Below, piece by piece: positions 1-5,776 of a stretch of DNA of 9,528 bases. The translations under genes were made by a program, and so were the position numbers. Under the pieces are notes generated by a model. It had not been told where the DNA came from. It was given only the letters and a program-made list of their open reading frames with translations, and made no database searches. The stretch's first letter is position 1, and the number at the start of each line of letters is the position of its first letter. Location of the stretch: the NCBI GenBank assembly GCA_946619805.1, contig CAMOMM010000019.1, positions 1-9,528 of the forward strand, given 5' to 3'. Source of the stretch: an uncultured Bacillota bacterium. GTDB taxonomy: Bacteria; Bacillota_I; Bacilli_A; Erysipelotrichales; Erysipelotrichaceae.

Positions 1-170
1 TGACTTTCTCCCGCACGGATATAGCCAATGAACATTCACAGTTAAGACTGATAGGTGTATCCCTCCGGCAGCTGCAGCAGTGCACCTTAAGAGCCATTGA
101 TGCTGCCTTCTGCAGTGAACAGTGGAAACAGGAATTAAGGGAAAAAGCAAGAACAATAATGGGAATATAA
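1..170 (+). CDS. add: Adenosine deaminase, C-terminal fragment (gene starts before the window)
   Basis: This frame is open from position 3 to the TAA at 168-170 and gives the last 55 residues of a protein that begins outside the window. The piece starts TFSRTDIANEH, continues with a Gly-Val-Ser turn, and ends in Ala-Ile-Asp-Ala-Ala-Phe followed by a Lys/Glu/Arg-rich helix. That matches the end of bacterial adenosine deaminases: a Ser/Thr-Asp segment near the active site, a Glu-rich helix, 'G(L/V)S', then a 'NAI.AAF....K..L' tail. The enzyme hydrolyses adenosine to inosine and ammonia in purine salvage in the cytoplasm. The zinc-binding His residues and catalytic Glu would lie upstream and cannot be checked here. 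A related amidohydrolase, such as adenine deaminase of the same superfamily, remains possible. A short dyad (171-185, aacagt/actgtt) follows the stop but has no T-tract, so I do not call it a terminator. Confidence 0.62.
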   Translation, partial: TFSRTDIANEHSQLRLIGVSLRQLQQCTLRAIDAAFCSEQWKQELREKARTIMGI

Positions 171-340
171 AACAGTGAAACTGTTGCATGAATATGATTA
201 AAATAAGGAAACTTCTAGGCAGTTAATTCTGAATGCAGAAAACATGGAGTCGGTCTGTTGATTGCGTTAATGGTGGAAAATGAGGAAGCCTCGATTCATG
301 ACACCGCAATCTGGATGGATATTAAGTAAGGAAGAAGAAA
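171..340. other. Intergenic region with no convincing gene or promoter
   Basis: These 170 bases separate the deaminase fragment from the acetyltransferase gene. They contain a 6-bp dyad at 171-185 and a 5-bp dyad at 228-241 (ttctg/cagaa), neither followed by a T-run. A frame open from 219 to the TAA at 327-329 could encode about 20 residues from the ATG at 270, but it has no good ribosome binding site and no family I recognise. No well-spaced -35/-10 pair stands out, so the start of the downstream transcript is unresolved. Confidence 0.4.
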
Positions 341-820
341 ATGCTGATACGTAAGGCAGATGCAAAGGAAATGAGGAAACTGTGGGGCAATGATGCTTCA
401 TTCACTGCCCGTTTCTTTTATGACCGGATTGCCTCAGGTAATGCCGTTTTCTGGACAGTTGATGATAATGGTGAACTGATCGGTGAACTCTATTCTTTCC
501 TGAATCTGGATGACAGGGACTTTGCGGATGGTAAGAACAACAGAGCGTATCTGTGTGCTTTCCGCATCAGAAAACAGTACCGTGGTCAGGGACTGGGAAC
601 AGCCCTGATGGAATCAGCTCTGGAAGATCTGAAAAACAGAGGATTTAAAACTGTCACCATCGGTGTTAAAAAAGATGAACCGGAAAACATCAGGCTTTAT
701 GAGCGCCTTGGTTTCAGTGAAAGAGTAAAAGAGTGTCATTATGATCCGTGTGGTCTTGATGAAAAAGGCCAGCCTGAATATGATGAGAAAGGCTGGTGGC
801 TGCTGGTAAAACAGCTTTGA
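341..820 (+). CDS. GNAT-family N-acetyltransferase
   Basis: This is a 159-residue single-domain protein of the Gcn5-related N-acetyltransferase superfamily, which moves an acetyl group from acetyl-CoA to an amine on a small molecule or protein. Motif A is clear at residues 74-90: a beta strand (AFRI), then QYRGQGLG with the Q/RxxGxG/A loop that binds the CoA pyrophosphate, then a helix. Motif B follows at 115-125 (ENIRLYERLGF), the usual 'N..a..lYe+lGF' signature. The N-terminus (MLIRKAD) fits the first strand of the fold. The start ATG is preceded by AAGGAAG at about 328-334, with good spacing. The protein ends in a Tyr/Trp-rich segment (GWWLLVKQL). The substrate cannot be read from the sequence. 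It lies 18 bases before the phosphatase gene and is probably cotranscribed with it. Confidence 0.9.
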   Translation: MLIRKADAKEMRKLWGNDASFTARFFYDRIASGNAVFWTVDDNGELIGELYSFLNLDDRDFADGKNNRAYLCAFRIRKQYRGQGLGTALMESALEDLKNRGFKTVTIGVKKDEPENIRLYERLGFSERVKECHYDPCGLDEKGQPEYDEKGWWLLVKQL

Positions 821-838
821 ATAAGAGGATATGACGAT

Positions 839-1288
839 ATGGTAAGAGTACTGTTTGTCTGTCATGGCAATATCTGCCGCAGTGCCATGGCTGAAGCAAT
901 AATGAAGGAACTGGTAAGGAGAAAGGGAATAGCGGAGAATTACTATATTGATTCAGCTGCTACTTCCACGGAAGCAATAGGTTACTACATGTATTCCCCG
1001 GCAGTCAGAACGCTTAAGCAGAAAGGTATTCCTGCCGGTAATCATGTTGCCAGAGCATTAAGAAAAAGGGACTATCAGGATTTTGATCTTCTGATTGGCA
1101 TGGACCGTTACAATATCCGTGACATGATGAGAATGTACAATAACGATCCTGAGGGTAAGATCAGAAAGATGCTTGATTATGTCGGAATTGACAGAGATGT
1201 GGCAGATCCATGGTATACCGGGGACTTTGAAGCTACCTGGCAGGATCTGATCGTTTCGATAGAAGAACTGATAAAGGTCACACAGTGA
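839..1288 (+). CDS. Low-molecular-weight protein tyrosine phosphatase
   Basis: This 149-residue protein is a cysteine-dependent phosphatase of the LMW-PTP family, the usual length for the family. The P-loop lies at the N-terminus: VLFVCHGNICRS (residues 4-15), with nucleophile Cys8 and phosphate-binding Arg14 in the CX5R(S/T) signature. The general acid is Asp123 in DPWY (123-126), the canonical second motif near the C-terminus. Family members hydrolyse phosphotyrosine, and some act on phosphoarginine or on kinases of capsule synthesis. With no capsule or McsB-like gene nearby, the target is open. Spacing supports the ATG at 839, with AAGAGGA at 823-829. The ATG at 831 is out of frame and stops at once. 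The 3' end, including the stop codon, is built into the terminator that follows. Confidence 0.93.
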   Translation: MVRVLFVCHGNICRSAMAEAIMKELVRRKGIAENYYIDSAATSTEAIGYYMYSPAVRTLKQKGIPAGNHVARALRKRDYQDFDLLIGMDRYNIRDMMRMYNNDPEGKIRKMLDYVGIDRDVADPWYTGDFEATWQDLIVSIEELIKVTQ

Positions 1289-1297
1289 TCTTTTTTT
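1273..1297 (+). terminator. Intrinsic terminator overlapping the phosphatase stop codon
   Basis: AAAGGTCAC (1273-1281) pairs with GTGATCTTT (1285-1293) across an ACA loop, with one G-U pair, and the run of seven T covers 1291-1297. The stop codon TGA (1286-1288) sits inside the right arm. The element should separate the acetyltransferase-phosphatase transcript from comFA. A translating ribosome would cover the left arm, so termination may be coupled to translation. Confidence 0.72.
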
Positions 1298-1306
1298 ACG
1301 CATTAT
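1291..1306 (+). promoter_or_regulatory. Possible competence sigma-factor box upstream of comFA (weak)
   Basis: A T-run followed by TACGCATTATC lies about 40 bases before the comFA start. Six of eight positions match TACGAATA, the cin-box/com-box used by streptococcal ComX, which also tends to follow a T-rich stretch. No good sigma-A -35/-10 pair is visible between the terminator and comFA. This is a resemblance only, and the T-run is also explained by the terminator. Confidence 0.2.
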
Positions 1307-1330
1307 CAGGATTTCTTACTAATAAGTATT

Positions 1331-1341
1331 GAGGTGATATT
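1331..1341 (+). promoter_or_regulatory. Strong Shine-Dalgarno followed directly by an ATT start codon (comFA)
   Basis: GAGGTGAT (1331-1338) matches the anti-Shine-Dalgarno perfectly over eight bases and is followed at once by ATT (1339-1341), in frame with comFA. Four bases lie between GAGG and ATT. The frame has a TGA at 1330-1332, which fixes the upstream limit. The nearby GTG at 1344 and ATG at 1353 are in other frames and reach stops within one or two codons. Confidence 0.6.
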
Positions 1342-2466
1342 CAGTGCAGTAGATGCGGTAATACGGATAAGGCATGGTTTTATTATGGAAACAGGGGCTG
1401 GTACTGCCGAAAATGCATTCAGTTTGGTGAAGCAACCATCAGGGAAGATGAAAGTCACTATGTTGACGGGGAATACACTCTGCGCTTTGATCTGACAGAG
1501 CAGCAGGAAAAGGTATCAGATGAATTATGCCGGTGTCTGGAAAAAAGAAGCAGTGTTCTTCTGGAAGCGGTATGCGGGGCCGGCAAGACGGAACTGGTAT
1601 ATGAAGCCATTGCCAGAGAGTTAAGAAAGGGACACAGGGTAGGATTTGCGATTGCCAGAAGGCAGGTCGTTCTGGAAATTGCCCAAAGACTGCAGGAGGC
1701 CTTTTCCAGACTAAAGGTCGTTGCGGTCTGTCAGGGATATACCAGAGATGTGAACGGAGATATTGTGGTCTGTACAACCCATCAGCTTTACCGTTTTAAC
1801 CGTTATTTTGACCTGCTGATAATAGATGAGCCGGATGCCTTTCCCTTCAAGGGTAATGAAACACTTAAGGGAATAGCCCTGCACAGCTGCAGGGGTAGTG
1901 TGGTTTATCTGACGGCAACACCGGATAATCAGCTGAAAAACATGGCCGCGGACGGTCAGCTGGAACATCTTGTTTTATCCCGCCGTCCTCATGGATGTGA
2001 TCTCTGTGTTCCGGAGGTTTACTATGGCAGTAAGCCTGAACTGGCCATTAAGGGGGCCTTATGGCTATACAGACAGCTGAAGCAGAAAAGAAAGGTCCTG
2101 TTGTTTGTCTCCAGCATGGCCAGAGGACGAAAACTGCATTTCCTGTTAGGAAGATTTGTAAAGTGCTGTTACATCAGCAGCAAGACAGACGGCAAGGATG
2201 ATATCATAAGTGACTTTAAAAGAGGAAAGTACGATGTCTGCATTGCGACCCTGATCCTGGAAAGAGGAATAACCATTGATGATGTTCAGGTACTGGTCTG
2301 GAAACGGGAAAGCAGAGTCTTTGATGAAGCTTCCCTGACGCAGATCTCCGGACGTGTAGGAAGAAGTTTTCTGCACCCTCAGGGAGACTGTCTGTTTCTG
2401 TGTGAAGGAAGAAGTGAAAGCATTGACGCCTGCATCAGGTCATTAAGGAGGGCAAATGAGAACTGA
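1339..2466 (+). CDS. comFA: ComFA, DNA-uptake ATP-dependent helicase/translocase
   Basis: ComFA is the cytoplasmic, membrane-associated superfamily 2 helicase thought to help pull transforming single-stranded DNA through the ComEC channel. From an ATT start the protein has 375 residues, shorter than Bacillus ComFA (about 460). It opens with a four-cysteine zinc finger, Cys3/Cys6 and Cys23/Cys26. It continues with a Q-type motif (LTEQQ, 52-56), Walker A AVCGAGKTE (77-85), a Walker B DEPD box followed by AFPF (163-170), motif III LTATP (191-195), motif V around 304-312 and motif VI QISGRVGRS (335-343). All helicase motifs look intact. The first ATG/GTG/TTG in frame is the GTG at 1750, which would remove the zinc finger and Walker A. 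I therefore place the start at ATT 1339, in the position usual for the family (Met-x-Cys-x-x-Cys). The 3' end overlaps comFC by 11 bases. Confidence 0.9.
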   Translation: MQCSRCGNTDKAWFYYGNRGWYCRKCIQFGEATIREDESHYVDGEYTLRFDLTEQQEKVSDELCRCLEKRSSVLLEAVCGAGKTELVYEAIARELRKGHRVGFAIARRQVVLEIAQRLQEAFSRLKVVAVCQGYTRDVNGDIVVCTTHQLYRFNRYFDLLIIDEPDAFPFKGNETLKGIALHSCRGSVVYLTATPDNQLKNMAADGQLEHLVLSRRPHGCDLCVPEVYYGSKPELAIKGALWLYRQLKQKRKVLLFVSSMARGRKLHFLLGRFVKCCYISSKTDGKDDIISDFKRGKYDVCIATLILERGITIDDVQVLVWKRESRVFDEASLTQISGRVGRSFLHPQGDCLFLCEGRSESIDACIRSLRRANEN

Positions 2467-3094
2467 CTGCTTCTGCCGGTGGTGTCATAAGTCGATCCGT
2501 TATGAGGGATCGTTCAGAGAAATGTTTCAGATCGATGATGTGCTGTGTGACCATTGCCGTAACCAGATGAATATCCGCCAGGGGACCTATAAAAAAGATG
2601 AACTGCGGTTTGAAGGCATGTATGTCTATGAGGGTATGGTCAGGGACATGATACTGCAGTATAAGGAAAACTATGATGAGGCGCTGTTCAGTGTATTTCT
2701 TTATCCTTATGCCAGGCAATTGAGGAGAAAGTACCGTAAGTATACGATTGTACCGGTTCCCAGCAGTGTCGAAAGGATCAGGGAAAGGGGCTTCAGGCAT
2801 GTGGATATGATGTTTTCGCTGCTTGATCTGCCGATTGCCGGACTTATAGTCAAGACTGATAACATTGAACAGAAATACAGCTACCACCGCGAACAGATCG
2901 GCAGTTATTTCAAACTGGCAGATAAACAGATAGATTCCCGAACCCCTGTTCTGCTGGTGGATGATATTGTGACAACTGGGGCATCAATGTCTGCCTGTTA
3001 TGCTCTTTTAAGGCAGAAATATGATTTCATCAGGTGTTTTTCGGTCAGTTTCAGCACAAAGTTTGTGAAGAAGTCTTTATTATTTACAAACTAG
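2456..3094 (+). CDS. comFC: ComFC, phosphoribosyltransferase-like competence protein
   Basis: This 212-residue protein of the ComF/GntX family partners with ComFA in natural transformation and is needed for DNA import in the cytoplasm. The N-terminus carries a cysteine cluster (Cys5, Cys7, Cys10, Cys31, Cys34) typical of the family's zinc ribbon. The middle holds VPVPSS (99-104) and an ERGFRH segment (110-115) corresponding to the family's 'RGFNQ' region. The PRPP-binding loop is VLLVDDIVTTGAS (165-177), with the acidic pair Asp169-Asp170. The start ATG has an ideal AAGGAGG (2445-2451) inside the end of comFA, so the two genes are translationally coupled in one operon. comFB, present between them in Bacillus, is absent. 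The last codons contain the -35 element of the downstream cold-shock gene. Confidence 0.92.
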   Translation: MRTDCFCRWCHKSIRYEGSFREMFQIDDVLCDHCRNQMNIRQGTYKKDELRFEGMYVYEGMVRDMILQYKENYDEALFSVFLYPYARQLRRKYRKYTIVPVPSSVERIRERGFRHVDMMFSLLDLPIAGLIVKTDNIEQKYSYHREQIGSYFKLADKQIDSRTPVLLVDDIVTTGASMSACYALLRQKYDFIRCFSVSFSTKFVKKSLLFTN

Positions 3095-3111
3095 TCGTTT
3101 CAGCGTATAAT
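3083..3111 (+). promoter_or_regulatory. Sigma-A-type promoter for the cold-shock gene
   Basis: TTTACA (3083-3088) and TATAAT (3106-3111) are separated by 17 bases: a perfect -10, near-perfect -35 and optimal spacing. The -35 lies within the last codons of comFC. Transcription should start around 3117-3119, leaving a leader of only about 26 bases. Confidence 0.82.
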
Positions 3112-3143
3112 TCGTGTATGAAAGGATTGTTGGTTTTTCTCTT

Positions 3144-3350
3144 ATGCAAGGCAAAGTGAAATTATTTAACAAGGAGAAAGGCTATGGCTTCATCACTGCC
3201 GAAGGGCAGCCGAAGGATATCTTTTTTCATTATTCTGAATTGGTAATGGAAGGCTTTAAGACCATCGAAACAGATTCTGTTGTTGAATTTGAACTTGTAG
3301 ATACTGAGCGTGGTCCGCAGGCAAAGAAAATTGTCAAAGTTCAGCAATAA
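3144..3350 (+). CDS. Cold-shock domain protein (CspA family)
   Basis: This is a 68-residue single-domain nucleic-acid chaperone that binds single-stranded RNA/DNA and melts mRNA structure. It begins MQGKVKLFNKEKGYGFI, the standard CSD start, with RNP1 KGYGFI (residues 13-18) and RNP2 DIFFHYS (30-36). The family more often has VFVH in RNP2, so this is a mild variant. Residue 7 is Leu where most members have Trp (KWFN), so one surface aromatic that commonly stacks on bases is missing. The frame extends upstream to a GTG at 3114, but that codon precedes the predicted transcription start, so I use ATG 3144. The only purine-rich site, AAAGGA (3121-3126), is 17 bases away, too far for a normal Shine-Dalgarno. 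The gene is a single transcription unit with its own promoter and terminator. Confidence 0.93.
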   Translation: MQGKVKLFNKEKGYGFITAEGQPKDIFFHYSELVMEGFKTIETDSVVEFELVDTERGPQAKKIVKVQQ

Positions 3351-3354
3351 TAGT

Positions 3355-3379
3355 AAAAGAGCAGAAGTGCTCTTTTTTT
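3355..3379 (+). terminator. Intrinsic terminator after the cold-shock gene
   Basis: AAAAGAGCA (3355-3363) pairs perfectly with TGCTCTTTT (3368-3376) across a GAAG loop, and the T-run extends to 3379. It lies five bases after the stop codon and separates this gene from secA. Confidence 0.9.
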
Positions 3380-3402
3380 GTCATGTTTTAATATGGTAGA
3401 AT
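3375..3402 (+). promoter_or_regulatory. Probable extended -10 promoter for secA
   Basis: TGGTAGAAT at 3394-3402 is an extended -10 (TGn followed by TAGAAT, one mismatch from TATAAT). At 16-17 bases upstream only T-rich sequence is found (TTTTTG at 3375-3380), which belongs to the terminator tail. If real, the promoter overlaps the preceding terminator and relies on the extended -10. Confidence 0.5.
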
Positions 3403-3424
3403 AGATGGGAACGGAGGTAAATTC

Positions 3425-5773
3425 GTGGCAGGATTTTTTGAAAGACTATTTGACAGTAACGCCAGAGAATTAAAGGCGATAGAAAATAAGGTAACGCTGG
3501 TTGAACGGTACGCCGATGAAATGGCAGGGCTCAGTGATGAGCAGCTTAAGGCCAAGACACCGTATTTCAGGGAAAAGCTGGCTGACGGGCGGACTCTGGA
3601 TGACATACTTCCGGAGGCTTTTGCGGTTGTCAGAGAAGCAGCTAAGAGAGTCATTGGCGAATATCCGTTCCATGTCCAGTTAATGGGCGGTGTTGTTCTG
3701 CATCAGGGCGACATTGCTGAAATGAAGACCGGTGAAGGTAAGACTCTTACCTCAATTCTTCCGGTTTATCTGAACGCTCTTGGCGGCAAGGGTGTTCATG
3801 TCATTACCGTAAACGAATATCTGGCCGAACGTGACTCCAAGTGGATGGGACAGATCCATAAGTTCCTTGGACTGACAGTCGGGCTGAACAGACATGGCAT
3901 GGGTAACCGTGAAAAAAGAGATGCCTATGCCTGTGACATTACATATACCACCAACGCTGAGCTGGGTTTTGACTATCTGAGAGATAACATGGTCACCAGA
4001 GTTGAAGACCGTGTATTAAGAGGACTTAACATGGCTCTGGTTGATGAGGTCGACTCAATCCTCATCGATGAATCCAGAACACCTCTGATCATTTCCGGCG
4101 GTAAGAAAGATACTGCCAACCTGTATATTCAGGCAGATAAGTTTGTCAAGAGACTGACGGAAGATGAAGACTATAAGATCGACATTCAGTCCAAAACCGT
4201 ATCTCTGACTGAGGAAGGTGTAGCCAAGGCTGAAAAGGCCTTTAAGGTTGAAAACCTGTTTACTCCGGAATACACACAGCTGGTTCACCACATCAACCAG
4301 GCTTTAAAGGCCAACTATACCATGAGCAATGAAGTGGAATATCTGGTCAGGGACAGACAGGTCTATATCGTAGACCAGTTCACCGGCCGTATCATGGAAG
4401 GCAGAGTCTTCTCTGACGGTCTGCATCAGGCTATTGAAGCCAAGGAAAATGTTCCAATCAAGGAAGAGACAACCACCCTGGCTACTATCACATACCAGAA
4501 CTTCTTCCGTCTCTATAACAAGCTGGCCGGCATGACCGGTACTGCCAAGACTGAAGAGGAAGAATTCCTGGCCATTTATAACATGCGTGTTACTTCAATA
4601 CCGACCAACAAGCCGGTAATCAGAGAGGACTATCCTGATGCCATTTTCGCAACCAGAAAGGCCAAGTTCAATGCTCTGACTCAGGAAGTCATGGAAAGAC
4701 ACGCCAAGGGACAGCCGGTACTTGTGGGTACCATTTCCGTTGACGTATCTGAATTCCTCAGCAAGATCTTCTCTCAGAGAAAGATCAGACATGAAGTTTT
4801 AAACGCCAAAAACCATAAGCGTGAGGCTGACATCATAGCCAAGGCCGGATTGAAAAACGCTGTTACCATCGCCACCAATATGGCTGGCCGTGGTACCGAC
4901 ATCAAGCTGGGACCTGGTGTCAGAGAACTGGGTGGTCTGGCTGTATTAGGTTCCGAAAGACATGAATCCAGACGTATCGACAATCAGTTAAGAGGACGTT
5001 CCGGACGTCAGGGTGACCCTGGCTGTTCAAGATTCTTCGTATCAATGGAAGACGAACTGATGGTCAGATTCGGTTCTGAAAGGATCCAGGGCATGTTCAC
5101 TCAGCTTGGTGATGCCCCGATCGAATCAAAGATGGTCAGCAAGGCTATTGAAAGTGCTCAGAAGAGAGTTGAAGGCATGAACTTCGATATCCGTAAAACT
5201 CTGCTGGAATACGATGATGTTCTGCGTCAGCAGCGTGAAACCATCTACCAGCAAAGAGATGAAATACTGGAGAATGATGATGTTCATTCCATCGTCAGAG
5301 ACATGTTTGACCGTGTAGCCGCTGATCTGGTTGCCGGACACACTGACTACAGTGAAAGAAATCCAAGCGTCAATCTGGAAACCCTGAAGGACGCCTTATG
5401 GAAAATGAATGTTGATGAAGATGATGCCATGGAAAGACTTTCCAAAGGCAAGGGTGTTGAAGATATCAGCCGTATTACGGCAGAGATTCTCTGGGATGCC
5501 TACGAGGAAAAGATCGAAGGATTCAAGCAGGATTTCTTAAGAATAGAAAAGACCATGGTTCTGAGAATAATCGATGCCAAGTGGATCGATCATATCGATA
5601 CCATGAGCAAGCTCAGAGAAGGAATTCACTTAAGATCATATGCTCAGGATAACCCGTTGAAGGCATATACATCAGAAGGATATGAAATGTTTGAGACAAT
5701 GATGGATTCCATCGCCAGAGAAGTTGTCAACTTCTGCATGAGCTGCCGTATTGAGATCAAGGAGAAAAGATAA
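3425..5773 (+). CDS. secA: SecA preprotein translocase ATPase
   Basis: SecA is the motor that pushes unfolded secretory proteins through SecYEG. The protein has 782 residues. Visible motifs in order are: N-terminal region with LMGG..LHQGDIAEM; Walker A KTGEGKT (101-107); Walker B DEVD (207-210) followed by IDESRTPLIISG (214-225); the TITYQNFFRLY/KLAGMTGTA segment; NMAGRGTDIKLG; GGLAVLGSERHESRRIDNQ; and motif VI QLRGRSGRQGDPG (521-533). The helical scaffold and wing regions follow. The C-terminus stops at residue 782 with a single Cys-x-x-Cys (FCMSC) and lacks the CxCxSGxxxxxCH zinc tail and linker found in many SecA proteins, so it is about 60 residues shorter than Bacillus SecA. The GTG start is supported by GGAGGT at 3413-3418 with six-base spacing. 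prfB begins three bases after the stop. Confidence 0.97.
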   Translation: MAGFFERLFDSNARELKAIENKVTLVERYADEMAGLSDEQLKAKTPYFREKLADGRTLDDILPEAFAVVREAAKRVIGEYPFHVQLMGGVVLHQGDIAEMKTGEGKTLTSILPVYLNALGGKGVHVITVNEYLAERDSKWMGQIHKFLGLTVGLNRHGMGNREKRDAYACDITYTTNAELGFDYLRDNMVTRVEDRVLRGLNMALVDEVDSILIDESRTPLIISGGKKDTANLYIQADKFVKRLTEDEDYKIDIQSKTVSLTEEGVAKAEKAFKVENLFTPEYTQLVHHINQALKANYTMSNEVEYLVRDRQVYIVDQFTGRIMEGRVFSDGLHQAIEAKENVPIKEETTTLATITYQNFFRLYNKLAGMTGTAKTEEEEFLAIYNMRVTSIPTNKPVIREDYPDAIFATRKAKFNALTQEVMERHAKGQPVLVGTISVDVSEFLSKIFSQRKIRHEVLNAKNHKREADIIAKAGLKNAVTIATNMAGRGTDIKLGPGVRELGGLAVLGSERHESRRIDNQLRGRSGRQGDPGCSRFFVSMEDELMVRFGSERIQGMFTQLGDAPIESKMVSKAIESAQKRVEGMNFDIRKTLLEYDDVLRQQRETIYQQRDEILENDDVHSIVRDMFDRVAADLVAGHTDYSERNPSVNLETLKDALWKMNVDEDDAMERLSKGKGVEDISRITAEILWDAYEEKIEGFKQDFLRIEKTMVLRIIDAKWIDHIDTMSKLREGIHLRSYAQDNPLKAYTSEGYEMFETMMDSIAREVVNFCMSCRIEIKEKR

Positions 5774-5776
5774 GAC

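Noticed and set aside
171..185. Dyad after the deaminase stop as a terminator
   Set aside because: Only six base pairs, GAA loop, AT-rich and no T-run.
219..329. Short open frame before the acetyltransferase gene
   Set aside because: No ribosome binding site, no recognisable family, about 20 codons from its ATG; treated as intergenic.
1439..1777. Minus-strand open frame of 112 codons opposite comFA
   Set aside because: It lies wholly opposite conserved comFA motifs, shows no family features and no ribosome binding site; it is a shadow of the real gene.
1750..2466. GTG at 1750 as the comFA start
   Set aside because: It would remove the zinc finger, the Q motif and Walker A. The frame upstream is open and encodes all of these back to 1339.
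3114..3143. GTG at 3114 as the cold-shock gene start
   Set aside because: It lies just after the -10 element and before the expected transcript start, and adds ten residues not found in the family.
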